The notes beneath the pieces are model-generated. The model was not told where the DNA came from and searched no databases. It saw nothing but the letters and a program-made list of their open reading frames with translations. From NCBI GenBank assembly GCA_022800665.1, contig JAAWQS010000003.1:16828-80827 (forward strand): a stretch of DNA of 64,000 nt, written 5' to 3'. Shown here piece after piece: positions 44,006 to 52,706 of this stretch (position 1 is its first letter; each line of letters opens with the position of its first letter). A program made the translations under genes and the position numbers. The DNA is from Oscillospiraceae bacterium. GTDB taxonomy: Bacteria > Bacillota > Clostridia > Oscillospirales > Oscillospiraceae.

Positions 44006-45079
44006 TTATAAGTAACTCTCAATCCGCTCCAGCTCCCGTGCGGTGCAGGCGTTGACGCCGTCGAAGTCCACGTATGGCACGTAGACCGCCTCCAGAGCGT
44101 CATGGGCGGCTTTTGCTTCCCGCAGAGCCTCCAGTCCCTCCGCCCGCAGGACCTCTACGACGCGCCGTACAAATTTCAGCCTGGATTTATTCCGCTTATA
44201 ATAGGAGCCGGGCATCATCGCGTCCAACCGTACCCGGCGGTAGGCGGGACCGTCGTAGACCATGCCCTCCCGCGATGTCACAAAGGCCAGCCCCAGGTCC
44301 GGCAGCAGCAGATGCTGGATGCGGTCAATATGCTCCGGGTCCGGACAGACGATGGCCCGGTATCCCCGGCTCCGCGCCGCTGCACGGATTTGCTCCAGCA
44401 TCGGCGCGGCAAAGCCAAAGCTGTCCTGCAGCTGGTAGACCTTCGGACACAACGCCGCGGCAGTGTCAAACCGCCAGATGGGCCCCTTGCAGGTCATGCT
44501 CCCCAGAAAGCGGAAGGCGTCCGGCCCGCCAGGACCCTTCCCGCGAATCTCCCGGCCAATGATCCCCTCTGTGCGCCGCAGCAGCTTATCCCCGTCCAGC
44601 CCGCCGGTCATCAGGACGGCAGTGTCGTCCTCAATCTGCCGGGCAGCGCCCAGGGCGCGGTAGGCCCGCTGGTAGGCGGCGGAGACCGCTTTGGTGTGGC
44701 GGATGATGTCGGCCCGTGCCGTCTTGGCGGCGGTGATGTCGTAGAATTCCCCCAGGTTGACATACCGGTCCGCCGCTGCGGGATATTTAGGCTCGATGAC
44801 GTGGGGCGCCGTACCATCCACAATCGCCGTCCGAATCCTTGGGATATGCACGCCGTCCAGGGATTTCGGGTCTCCGGAGCAATAAAAATACTCCACCTGC
44901 TCCCCCCGCTGCTCCATAGCCTGACCGATCCGCCTCATCATTGTTGATTTGCCCGCACCGGGCCCGCCTTTCAGCACCAGCAGGTCGTGGTGGTCCTCCG
45001 GCGTACAGAATTCACCGAAAAGATTCTGAAATCCCCGTCCGCTGTTGGCGCCCAGGAAAAAATGTGTGGTTTTTGTCAT
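44006..45079 (-). CDS. P-loop ATPase of the PRK06851 type, internally duplicated
   Basis: Protein of 357 residues. Walker A GGPGAGKST is near residue 36. The C-terminal half repeats the N-terminal layout: VLKGGPGAGKSTMMRRIGQ aligns with QLQDSFGFAAPMLEQIRAA, and the following RGEQVEYFYCSGDP aligns with RGYRAIVCPDPEH, but the second P-loop has lost its GKS/T. The start at 45079 has AGGAGGG 7 bases upstream; the frame upstream overlaps the gdhA promoter. Cellular role is unknown. Confidence 0.85.
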   Translation of the reverse strand: MTKTTHFFLGANSGRGFQNLFGEFCTPEDHHDLLVLKGGPGAGKSTMMRRIGQAMEQRGEQVEYFYCSGDPKSLDGVHIPRIRTAIVDGTAPHVIEPKYPAAADRYVNLGEFYDITAAKTARADIIRHTKAVSAAYQRAYRALGAARQIEDDTAVLMTGGLDGDKLLRRTEGIIGREIRGKGPGGPDAFRFLGSMTCKGPIWRFDTAAALCPKVYQLQDSFGFAAPMLEQIRAAARSRGYRAIVCPDPEHIDRIQHLLLPDLGLAFVTSREGMVYDGPAYRRVRLDAMMPGSYYKRNKSRLKFVRRVVEVLRAEGLEALREAKAAHDALEAVYVPYVDFDGVNACTARELERIESYL

Positions 45080-45208
45080 GGCGTACCCTCCTGCTTCAAA
45101 TTTCTCTCCCCACAATATGCGGCAAATAAACCAAGTGACAGCGTCAGTTATCAGAGGACAACCGCTAAAATGCACAAAAAAAAGATGGAAACTTCCACAT
45201 TGTTGCCA

Positions 45209-45237
45209 TTGAGTTTTTAGGAAAGGAATGGTAAAAT
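45209..45237 (+). promoter_or_regulatory. Promoter of gdhA
   Basis: TTGAGT (45209-45214), 17-bp spacer, TAAAAT (45232-45237). Confidence 0.65.
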
Positions 45238-45305
45238 AAGTGCGATCGAAGACGGTGGGGCTGATATCCCGCCAGCTTTGCAAAATTTGAGGAGGGCATA
45301 CTAAA

Positions 45306-46658
45306 ATGAATGCTTATGTCGCCAGCGTAATTGAGAACGTCAAAAAGAAACACGGCAATGAGCCGGAGTTTGTTCAGACCGTGGAGGAAGTCTTCTCTTC
45401 CATCTCCCCCGTAATGGACAAGCACCCTGAGTACGAGAAGGCCGACCTGCTCAACCGCATGGTGGAGCCGGAGCGGATGTTTACCTTCCGTGTGGTGTGG
45501 ATGGACGACAAGGGCGATTATCATACCAATATCGGCTACCGCTGCCAGTTCAACGGCGCAATCGGTCCCTACAAGGGCGGCCTGCGCTTCCAGCCCAATG
45601 TCTACCCCGGTATCATCAAGTTCCTGGGCTTTGAGCAGATCTTCAAGAACAGTCTGACCGGACTGCCCATCGGCGGCGGCAAGGGCGGCGCGGACTTCGA
45701 TCCCACCGGCAAGTCCGATGCTGAGATTATGCGCTTCTGCCAGAGCTTCATGACCGCTCTGTACCGCTACATCGGGCCCGACATCGACGTCCCCGCCGGC
45801 GACATGGGCGTGGGTGGCCGGGAGATCGGTTATCTGTACGGTCAGTACCGCCGCCTCAAGGGCGTGTGGGAGAACGGTGTGCTCACCGGCAAGGGCTTCA
45901 GCTACGGCGGCAGCCTGACCCGTCCTGAGGCTACCGGCTACGGCGCTATGTATTACCTGCAGGAAGTGCTCAAGCACGAGGGCGAGGACATCAAGGGCAA
46001 GACCATTGCCTGCGCCGGCTTCGGCAACGTGACCTGGGGCATCTGCAAGAAGGCCCACCACCTGGGCGCAAAGGTCGTGACCCTGTCCGGTCCCGACGGC
46101 TACATCTACGATCCCGACGGCGTGTCCTCCTCCATGGAGAAGGTGGACTACCTGGTGACTATGCGCAACTCTGGCCGCAACAAGGTGAAGGACTACGCCG
46201 ACAAGTTCGGCTGCGAGTTCCATCCCGGCGAGAAGCCCTGGGGCGTCAAGGCTGACGTCATCATGCCCTCCGCCATGCAGAACGACGTGCATATGGAGCA
46301 CGCCCAGCAGATCGCGGCCAATGGCATCAAGTACTACATCGAAGTCGCCAATATGCCCACTACCAACGACGCGCTGCAGTTCCTGATGAGCCAGCCCAAC
46401 ATGATCGTGGCCCCCTCCAAGGCCGTCAACGCCGGCGGCGTGGGCGTGTCCGCTCTGGAGATGAGCCAGAACAGCGAGCGTCTGGTGTGGACCGCTGAGG
46501 AAGTGGACGCCCAGCTGCACAAGATGATGGAGAACATCCACCGCGTGTCCATGGAAGCCGCTGAGGAATACGGCCTGGGTTACAACCTGGTTGCCGGCGC
46601 CAACATCGCAGGCTTCAAGAAGATTGCCGAGGCCATGATGGAGCAGGGCGTCTTCTAA
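45306..46658 (+). CDS. gdhA: Glutamate dehydrogenase (NADP-type, hexameric)
   Basis: Interconverts glutamate with 2-oxoglutarate and ammonia. The 450 residues are the usual length; GPYKGGLRF, the catalytic PIGGGKGGADFDP and DIDVPAGDMGVGGREI are intact, as is the Rossmann GFGNV motif. The blocks match the class usually annotated NADP-specific, but cofactor choice is inferred. GAGGAGGG precedes the ATG. Codons are strongly biased (highly expressed gene). Confidence 0.96.
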   Translation: MNAYVASVIENVKKKHGNEPEFVQTVEEVFSSISPVMDKHPEYEKADLLNRMVEPERMFTFRVVWMDDKGDYHTNIGYRCQFNGAIGPYKGGLRFQPNVYPGIIKFLGFEQIFKNSLTGLPIGGGKGGADFDPTGKSDAEIMRFCQSFMTALYRYIGPDIDVPAGDMGVGGREIGYLYGQYRRLKGVWENGVLTGKGFSYGGSLTRPEATGYGAMYYLQEVLKHEGEDIKGKTIACAGFGNVTWGICKKAHHLGAKVVTLSGPDGYIYDPDGVSSSMEKVDYLVTMRNSGRNKVKDYADKFGCEFHPGEKPWGVKADVIMPSAMQNDVHMEHAQQIAANGIKYYIEVANMPTTNDALQFLMSQPNMIVAPSKAVNAGGVGVSALEMSQNSERLVWTAEEVDAQLHKMMENIHRVSMEAAEEYGLGYNLVAGANIAGFKKIAEAMMEQGVF

Positions 46659-46684
46659 GAAATATTTACCCTTTAATCAGTCAG

Positions 46685-46715
46685 GAGCGCCCCAAGGCAG
46701 CTTGGGGCGCTCTTA
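46685..46715 (+). terminator. Terminator of gdhA
   Basis: 12-bp stem GAGCGCCCCAAG / CTTGGGGCGCTC, loop GCAG, followed by TT. Confidence 0.75.
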
Positions 46716-46761
46716 GCATCTCGCTCTATCCGACAGGACAATAAATAGGAGGACCCCCGCT

Positions 46762-48090
46762 ATGAATATCCAAACGATCCTTGAAAAAGCCCCCATTCTG
46801 GAGCAGGTACGCGCCGGGACCGAAACGCTCTGGCTCAATCCCCACAAGACTAACAGCACGGCCAGCCCGCAGGACATTCCCCTCACGGTCCGGGATATCG
46901 CGGACGCGGAGGCCCGGCTGCAGCGGTTCGCTCCCTTTCTCCAACTCCGCTTCCCTGAGACCAGAGCCAGAAACGGACTGATCGAGTCCCCCCTGTCCCC
47001 TATCCCCAACATGCAGGCCCGGCTGAACGAATCATACGCCGCAAAACTGCCGGGCCGCTTGCTGCTCAAGCAGGACAGCCATCTGGCGATTGCCGGGTCC
47101 ATCAAGGCCCGCGGCGGTATTTACGAAGTGCTCAAACACACCGAGGACCTGGCTTTGGAACACGGCTTCCTCATGCCCGGCGACAGCTACGAAAAGCTGG
47201 CGGACCCCCACAGCCATGATTTCTTCAGCAGCTATACCATTCAGGTCGGGTCCACCGGCAACCTGGGTATGAGCATCGGCATCATGGCGGCGGCAGTGGG
47301 GTTTCATGCGGTGGTCCATATGTCCGCGGACGCCCGGCAGTGGAAAAAAGACCTGCTGCGCAGTCACGGCGTGACGGTGCTGGAGTACGGCGCGGATTAC
47401 AGCGAGGTGGTGAAACAGGGGCGGCGGCTGTCCGACGAGGACCCCCGCAGTTATTTTGTGGACGACGAAAAATCGGTGGACCTGTTTCTGGGCTACGCCG
47501 TGGCAGCCCGGCGTCTGGCGGCGCAGTTGGAGCGGCTGCAGATTGCCGTGGACGGAGACCATCCGCTGTTTGTGTACCTCCCCTGCGGCGTCGGCGGCGC
47601 GCCGGGCGGCATCACCTTCGGCCTGAAGCAGCTGTACGGCGAGAATGTCCACTGCTTCTTTGTAGAACCGGTGCAGGCTCCGTGTATGCTGGCGGGCATG
47701 GCCTCCGGACTGCATGAGCAGATTTCCGTGCAGGACATCGGGCTGACAGGCCGGACCCATGCGGATGGTCTGGCGGTGGGGCGTCCCTCCGGGCTGGTGG
47801 GCCGGATGATGGAGCATATGCTCAGCGGAGAATTCACCGTCCGGGACAGCCGTCTCTATGACTATCTCCGCGACCTGCTGGAGACAGAGGGAATTTTCCT
47901 GGAACCCAGCGCCTGTGCCGCCTTCCAGGGTCCGGCCCGGCTGTTTGGCTGCGAGGCGGGACGGCGTTATCTGGATGACAACGGGCTGACCGGCCATATG
48001 GACCAGGCTGTCCACATCGCCTGGGCGACAGGCGGAAATATGGTGCCGGAGGCGGTTCGGGAGGAGTATATAGGGACCCATTTGGATTGA
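46762..48090 (+). CDS. dsdA: D-serine dehydratase
   Basis: PLP enzyme converting D-serine to pyruvate and ammonia; 442 residues, the normal length. The PLP lysine lies in GSIKARGGIYE, the phosphate loop is GSTGNLGMSIG, and CGVGGAPGGITFGLKQLYG is typical of DsdA. AGGAGG precedes the ATG by 9 bases. No DsdC-type regulator or DsdX transporter is adjacent. D-serine, a bacteriostatic host metabolite, would be detoxified or used as carbon. Confidence 0.95.
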   Translation: MNIQTILEKAPILEQVRAGTETLWLNPHKTNSTASPQDIPLTVRDIADAEARLQRFAPFLQLRFPETRARNGLIESPLSPIPNMQARLNESYAAKLPGRLLLKQDSHLAIAGSIKARGGIYEVLKHTEDLALEHGFLMPGDSYEKLADPHSHDFFSSYTIQVGSTGNLGMSIGIMAAAVGFHAVVHMSADARQWKKDLLRSHGVTVLEYGADYSEVVKQGRRLSDEDPRSYFVDDEKSVDLFLGYAVAARRLAAQLERLQIAVDGDHPLFVYLPCGVGGAPGGITFGLKQLYGENVHCFFVEPVQAPCMLAGMASGLHEQISVQDIGLTGRTHADGLAVGRPSGLVGRMMEHMLSGEFTVRDSRLYDYLRDLLETEGIFLEPSACAAFQGPARLFGCEAGRRYLDDNGLTGHMDQAVHIAWATGGNMVPEAVREEYIGTHLD

Positions 48091-48116
48091 TTGCGGCATC
48101 TCAAACAGAAAACAGC

Positions 48117-48205
48117 GCAAGGATAAAAACACATCCCGGTCGGTAGTCCGGGAGCGGGCGCACGGCCCGTCAGTAACCTGCCTCCTTTGGTTGTCCGTTC
48201 CTTGC
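48117..48205 (+). ncRNA. Candidate yjdF riboswitch
   Basis: The leader of the yjdF gene folds into an outer helix GCAAGGA (48117-48123) with TCCTTGC (48199-48205), enclosing CCCGG (48135-48139)/CCGGG (48148-48152) and CGGGC (48155-48159)/GCCCG (48165-48169). The yjdF motif is a known riboswitch class upstream of yjdF, sensing azaaromatic compounds. The outer helix ends 10 bases before AAAAGGAGG, so it could control ribosome access. Assignment rests on gene context plus structure. Confidence 0.72.
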
Positions 48206-48232
48206 TGGAGAAATAAAAAGGAGGAACATCCC

Positions 48233-48643
48233 ATGGAAACAGCGCAGGCCAGACTGACCGTACTCTTCGAGGCCCCCTTCTGGGTGGGGCTATTCGAGCG
48301 GGAATCCGAGGGCCGCTACAGCGTATGCAAGGTTACATTTGGTGCGGAACCGAAGGACTGCGAGGTCTACCAGTACCTGCTGGACCACTGGCACACCCTG
48401 GCCTTCAGCCCGGCTCTGACCACCCGCCCCCCGGACACCCGTCCCGTCAATCCCAAGCGGCGGAACCGGCTGATCCAGAAACAGGACGGCATCGGTACGA
48501 AGGCCCAGCAAGCGTTAAAGCTCCAGCAGGAACAGGGAAAATTGGCCCGCAGGTCCCGCACCCGGCAGCAGCGTGAGGAGGAACAGGAGCGGAAATTCCG
48601 GCTTTTGCAGCAGAAGAAAAAAGAGAAACGCCGGGGCCGTTAG
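48233..48643 (+). CDS. yjdF: YjdF-family protein
   Basis: A 136-residue protein: a conserved N-terminal beta-rich part (residues 5-70, LTVLFEAPFWVGLFER, VCKVTFGAEP) and a very basic, Gln/Arg/Lys-rich helical tail. This matches YjdF of Bacillus, whose function is unknown but whose expression is controlled by the yjdF riboswitch. AAAAGGAGG lies 6 bases before the ATG at 48233; the in-frame ATG at 48191 sits inside the leader RNA and was rejected. Confidence 0.9.
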   Translation: METAQARLTVLFEAPFWVGLFERESEGRYSVCKVTFGAEPKDCEVYQYLLDHWHTLAFSPALTTRPPDTRPVNPKRRNRLIQKQDGIGTKAQQALKLQQEQGKLARRSRTRQQREEEQERKFRLLQQKKKEKRRGR

Positions 48644-48670
48644 CCACCAATAATTTTGTGCATCCGATTC

Positions 48671-48699
48671 TTGCAATTCACGGCTGTTTGTGCTAGACT
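48671..48699 (+). promoter_or_regulatory. Promoter of the Cys/His-repeat protein gene
   Basis: TTGCAA (48671-48676), 17-bp spacer, TAGACT (48694-48699). Confidence 0.6.
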
Positions 48700-48751
48700 G
48701 TATGTATAGTATCCCGCCTAATCCGGCAGGGAAGTAAAGGAGGAAAATCTA

Positions 48752-49288
48752 ATGCAGCATACAAGACGGCTGACCACAGGAGCAGTGGCAGTCCTGACAG
48801 CCCTGATGCTCATGCTCCCGGCGTCGGCCCACGGCGGACGCCACCATCAAACTGCCGCCCAGACTCCTGTGACCAACTGCGGCGTCTGTGCCGTGGAGAC
48901 CTGTCATACCAGCGGACGGCATACTCACAGCGGTGTGACCTACTGCGGTTACGACCATACCAACGGCATCTGCAATGGTACCTGCGCGGCCCTGTGCGCC
49001 GTAGAGGACTGCACCGTTACCGGACGGCACGTCCACAGCAAGACCACCTACTGCGGCTACGACCATGCCGGCGGGTTCTGCGACGGTACCTGCGCGGCTC
49101 TGTGCGGCGTGTCCGGCTGCACCGCTGCCGGACGGCACACCCACAGCGGCGTGACCTACTGCGGCTATGACCACGCGGGCGGGTTCTGCGACGGCGCCTG
49201 CACCGCTATTCTGGCTGCGCAGGCCGCTGCAAAGGCTGCGCCCGCTGTGACCGCCGGAGGATGCGGCCACCACGGCCACCACTGCTGA
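48752..49288 (+). CDS. Secreted Cys/His-rich tandem-repeat protein
   Basis: A 178-residue protein with a signal peptide (hydrophobic core 11-25, cleavage likely after ASA at 26) and three 36-residue repeats spanning about 46-81, 82-117 and 118-153. Each repeat carries five Cys and three His in the pattern CxVxxC-xxxGRHxHS-xxTYCGYDH-xxGxC-xGxC. The tail ends GGCGHHGHHC. At DNA level the repeat period is exactly 108 bp. The spacing suggests metal binding or disulfide-linked modules outside the cell. No catalytic domain is visible and no family was recognised. Confidence 0.85.
   Translation: MQHTRRLTTGAVAVLTALMLMLPASAHGGRHHQTAAQTPVTNCGVCAVETCHTSGRHTHSGVTYCGYDHTNGICNGTCAALCAVEDCTVTGRHVHSKTTYCGYDHAGGFCDGTCAALCGVSGCTAAGRHTHSGVTYCGYDHAGGFCDGACTAILAAQAAAKAAPAVTAGGCGHHGHHC
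48885..49210 (+). repeat. Three 108-bp in-frame direct repeats
   Basis: The GGACGGCA block recurs at 48914, 49022 and 49130, a period of 108 bp, within the Cys/His-rich gene. The repeats have diverged at many third positions, so they are not a recent slip. Confidence 0.85.
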
Positions 49289-49293
49289 AGGCG

Positions 49294-50028
49294 ATGAAGA
49301 AGGCCGCATTTATCACCGGCGGCAGCCGGGGAATTGGCCGCGCTATCGCCGTGCGCCTGGCGGCGGAGGGCTATGCAGTGGGGATCGACTACCTGCATTC
49401 CCAGGAGCAGGCGGAGGCTTTGGTCAAGGAACTGCGCCTCCAGGGCGCGGATGCCCTGGCCGTCCAGGGGGACGTGGCGGACCGGGAGGCCATTACCGCC
49501 GCCATCCATTTGGTGGAGGCTTCTCTGGGTCCCATCGAGGCGCTGGTCAACAACGCGGGCATCGCTGCGCAGAGCCAGTTCCAGGATATCTCCGACGCCT
49601 TCTGGCACAGAATCTTTGCGGTCAATGTGGACGGCGCGTTCCACACCATCCAGGCGGTTCTGCCCCACATGATTCAGGTGAAGTCCGGCAGCATCATCAA
49701 TATTTCATCCATCTGGGGACAGCGGGGCGCGTCCTGCGAAGCGGCCTACTCCGCGACAAAAGCGGCTGTCATCGGCCTCACCCGGTCCCTGGCCATGGAG
49801 CTGGCCCCCTCCGGTATCCGGGTCAACTGTATTGCCCCCGGCGTGATTTTCACCGACATGGTGAAGGTACTGGGAGACGAGACGCTGGCGATGCTGGCCG
49901 AACAGACGCCCATGGGACGGCTGGGAACACCGGAGGATATCGCTAAACTGGCGGCTTTCCTGGCCGGGGAGAGCGCGTCCTTTGTCACCGGACAGGTGAT
50001 CACAGCGGACGGCGGTTTCATCGTGTAA
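49294..50028 (+). CDS. ymfI: Elongation factor P 5-aminopentanone reductase (SDR family)
   Basis: Short-chain dehydrogenase of 244 residues: TGGSRGIGRAIA binds NADPH, NNAGIA is the structural motif, and the triad is Ser in NISSIWG, Tyr in AYSATKAAV and its Lys. The ISSIWG and CEAAYSATKA signature resembles YmfI, which completes the 5-aminopentanol modification of EF-P, more closely than FabG. The start at 49294 has only a weak AAGG ribosome site and lies 5 bp after the preceding stop, suggesting translational coupling to the Cys/His repeat gene. Confidence 0.85.
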   Translation: MKKAAFITGGSRGIGRAIAVRLAAEGYAVGIDYLHSQEQAEALVKELRLQGADALAVQGDVADREAITAAIHLVEASLGPIEALVNNAGIAAQSQFQDISDAFWHRIFAVNVDGAFHTIQAVLPHMIQVKSGSIINISSIWGQRGASCEAAYSATKAAVIGLTRSLAMELAPSGIRVNCIAPGVIFTDMVKVLGDETLAMLAEQTPMGRLGTPEDIAKLAAFLAGESASFVTGQVITADGGFIV

Positions 50029-50055
50029 CGCCCCAATCGCATCTATCCTTTCAGC

Positions 50056-50100
50056 CACTCGAAGAACACAGCTGGTTTTTCGGGTGGCTCTTTTCATTAT
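50056..50100 (+). terminator. Terminator after ymfI
   Basis: AGCCACTCGAA / TTCGGGTGGCT stem followed by CTTTTC. Confidence 0.7.
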
Positions 50101-50188
50101 TTTTTTCTGGGGCGGAACATCCCCGGCTGCTTTGCGTCTATATCTGATAGAGGCCCGCACTTGCAAAAATAAAAAGGAGGAAGTTGTG

Positions 50189-51151
50189 ATGAAGATGAAA
50201 AAGAAGTTCCTGTCTGTCCTGCTGGCCCTGCTGCTCCTGTCCCTGACCGCCTGCGGCGGCGGTCCTTCCCTCTCCGGAGGGGACACTGGTCCGTCTTCCA
50301 GCGATTCCGTTTCCTCATCCAACCAGGAGAATGGCTGGGGCGGCGGCGAGTTCTATGACGACGCTGCAGCGGAGGTGGCCGCCAGCGAGGACGCTGGCGG
50401 CGGCAGTATCCTCCCCGCCAACACAAAGCTGATCTACTCCGCCGACATCGCCATGGAAACCACTGAATTCGACGCCGCCGAGCAGTCGATCAGCCGCATT
50501 GTCGAGAACCTGGACGGCTGGTTCGAGAGCCGCAGTATCTACCAGGGCGGCGGGTCCCGCAGCCTGCGGTGTACCGTGCGGGTCCCGGCCAAATCCTTCC
50601 AGTCCTTTTTGGAACAGGCGGGACAAGCCGCCCACGTTACCAGCCGGGACGAGTACACCGAGGACGTCAGCGAGGCGTACTACGACCAGGAATCCCGCCT
50701 GGTCACACAGCGGACCAAGCTGGACCGCCTCCATGCCCTCCTCGCCCAAGCCACGGAGATGGAGGCCATTATTTCCCTGGAAAACGCCATCAGCGACACG
50801 GAGCTGGAGATCGAACAGCTCACCGGCAGTCTGCGCAAATATGACAGCCTGGTGGGTTACTCCACCATCACCCTGCGGCTGGAAGAGGTCTACAAGCTTT
50901 CCACCGACGAGGAGGTTGCCGTCACCTTCGGCCAGCGGCTGGGCAGAGCCTTTGCCCTGGGCCTGCGGCGGGGCGTCAGCGGCCTGGAGGAATTCAGCAT
51001 CGCTGCGGCCCAGAACTGGTTCAACCTTCTGATTCTGGCTGCTATCGCAGCGGCGGCGGTTCTGTTCCTCCGCCGGAGACGGAAGCGGGTGAGCGCGCCC
51101 CGGCCCCCCAAGCCGCCTCAGCCGCCGAAACCGCCGGAGTCCAAAGAATAA
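50189..51151 (+). CDS. DUF4349 lipoprotein
   Basis: Lipoprotein of 320 residues: lipobox LTAC after a strong hydrophobic segment, a Ser/Gly/Asp-rich linker to about residue 85, then the DUF4349 domain (LIYSADIAMETTEFDAAEQS through YSTITLRLEEV) with a coiled-coil insertion, one C-terminal transmembrane helix and a basic proline tail (RPPKPPQPPKPP). It is anchored at both ends in the membrane. AAGGAGG lies 8 bases before the ATG. Function of the family is unknown. Confidence 0.88.
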   Translation: MKMKKKFLSVLLALLLLSLTACGGGPSLSGGDTGPSSSDSVSSSNQENGWGGGEFYDDAAAEVAASEDAGGGSILPANTKLIYSADIAMETTEFDAAEQSISRIVENLDGWFESRSIYQGGGSRSLRCTVRVPAKSFQSFLEQAGQAAHVTSRDEYTEDVSEAYYDQESRLVTQRTKLDRLHALLAQATEMEAIISLENAISDTELEIEQLTGSLRKYDSLVGYSTITLRLEEVYKLSTDEEVAVTFGQRLGRAFALGLRRGVSGLEEFSIAAAQNWFNLLILAAIAAAAVLFLRRRRKRVSAPRPPKPPQPPKPPESKE

Positions 51152-51164
51152 ATCCGCCCCTATA

Positions 51165-51204
51165 AAACCGGCGGAGGAGAACAATTGCTCTCCTCCGCCG
51201 GTTT
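51165..51204. terminator. Strong bidirectional terminator
   Basis: 16-bp perfect stem AAACCGGCGGAGGAGA / TCTCCTCCGCCGGTTT with an 8-base loop between the convergent DUF4349 and NCS2 genes. Confidence 0.93.
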
Positions 51205-51215
51205 CTTCAGGTTCC

Positions 51216-52586
51216 TTAACCAGGAATATTCGTCAAAACATATTTCAGTACAAACAGGACCGCGATGATATACACCAGAATGGGAACTTCCTTGGCCTTG
51301 CCGCGGGCGGCCTTGATAATGCTGTAGGAGATAAAGCCAAAGCCGATGCCGTCGGAGATAGAGTAAGCAAAGGCCATCATAGAGATGGTAAGGAATGCGG
51401 GGACCGCACACTCGAAATCATCCCAGGCAATGCTGGCCGCGCTCTTCATCATCAGCACGCCCACGATAATCAACGCCGGAGCGGTAGCCGCAGAGGGAAT
51501 GATGCCCGCCACAGGGGCCAGCAGGATGGCCAGGAGGAACATGAAGCCCACGGTGATAGAGCTGAGACCGGTCCGTGCGCCCTCGGAGATACCGGTGGAG
51601 GACTCGACGAAGGTGGTGACGGTGGAGGTACCCAGACACGCGCCGCAGCAGGTGGCTACCGCATCGGCAATCAGGGCGCGGTCGCCGCCGGGCAGATTGC
51701 CGTGGCGGTCGGTCATACCGGCGTTGGTAGCGGTACCGATGAGGGTGCCCACGGTGTCAAAGCAGTCCACCAGCGCAAAGCTGACAACGGCGGTAAGCAG
51801 GGGCAGGAAGCCCTTTGCCATCACGCCGCCCAGATCCAGCTTCATAAACAGAGGGGCCAGGGTGATGCCCTCGGTGGTGATGTTGTCGGGAATGCTGGTC
51901 ACGCCCATGGGCAGGCCGATGAGAGTTGTGAGCACGATACCGATGACAATCGCGCCTTTGACCTTGAAGCACATGAGAATAGCAGTAATCAGCAGGCCGA
52001 TGATGCACAGCAGGCCCGCCATGTTGACGGCCCGCACATCGCCGTCCATATACGAGAAGTTCAGGGCAGGCACCGCGCCGCCGATGGAGATCAGGTTTAC
52101 GTTCAGGAGTCCGATGAAGGCGATGAACAGGCCGATTCCGGCGGAAATCGCGTTTTTCAGGAAAGCCGGGATCGAGGCGATGATCTTACTGCGGAGCGGG
52201 GACACGGCAATGATGAGGAACAGGACGCCGCTGAGGAGCACGATTGCCAGGCCCTCCTGCCAGGTGTAGCCCATGCTCAGGCACACCGTATAGGTGAAAA
52301 AGGCGTTGAGTCCCATACCTGGGGCCTGGGCGAAGGGTACGTTTGCCAACAGAGCGGTCAGGAAACAGCCGATGGCGGCAGAGATGCAGGTCGCCACCAG
52401 TACGGGCGCCCACAGTTCTTTGGGCATAGCGGGATAAAAGGGGTTGGCTGCGTCCGCCAGATTGACGCAGAGGGTGTTGGGATTGACAAAGATAATGTAG
52501 GCCATGGCAAAGAACGTGGTGATGCCGCCTACAATCTCTGTCCGGAAGGTACTTCCGCGTTCAGAGATTTTGAAGAACTTGTCCAT
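51216..52586 (-). CDS. NCS2-family purine permease (AzgA/PbuG-like)
   Basis: Proton-coupled nucleobase importer of 456 residues with about 12-14 helices. EIVGGITTFFAMAYIIFVNP and FAQAPGMGLNAFFTYTVC are family blocks; the latter contributes to base recognition in AzgA-type hypoxanthine/guanine transporters. AAAGGAGGAG precedes the ATG. No purine riboswitch was recognised in the leader, unlike many homologues. It fits with the hpt salvage gene elsewhere in the window. Confidence 0.94.
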   Translation of the reverse strand: MDKFFKISERGSTFRTEIVGGITTFFAMAYIIFVNPNTLCVNLADAANPFYPAMPKELWAPVLVATCISAAIGCFLTALLANVPFAQAPGMGLNAFFTYTVCLSMGYTWQEGLAIVLLSGVLFLIIAVSPLRSKIIASIPAFLKNAISAGIGLFIAFIGLLNVNLISIGGAVPALNFSYMDGDVRAVNMAGLLCIIGLLITAILMCFKVKGAIVIGIVLTTLIGLPMGVTSIPDNITTEGITLAPLFMKLDLGGVMAKGFLPLLTAVVSFALVDCFDTVGTLIGTATNAGMTDRHGNLPGGDRALIADAVATCCGACLGTSTVTTFVESSTGISEGARTGLSSITVGFMFLLAILLAPVAGIIPSAATAPALIIVGVLMMKSAASIAWDDFECAVPAFLTISMMAFAYSISDGIGFGFISYSIIKAARGKAKEVPILVYIIAVLFVLKYVLTNIPG

Positions 52587-52706
52587 GATTTCTCCTCCTT
52601 TAGATGAAGTTTTGCGGGCTGACTCCTAAAACGTGCAAGTGTATTGTACACGAAAAGGGCAAAAAAGAAAAGAGGCTGGCGTAAAACTGAAAAATATTTG
52701 TAGGAC

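Noticed and set aside
45080-45283. N-terminal extension of the PRK06851-type ATPase
   Set aside because: It overlaps the divergent gdhA promoter and is not protein-like; the ATG at 45079 has a strong ribosome site.
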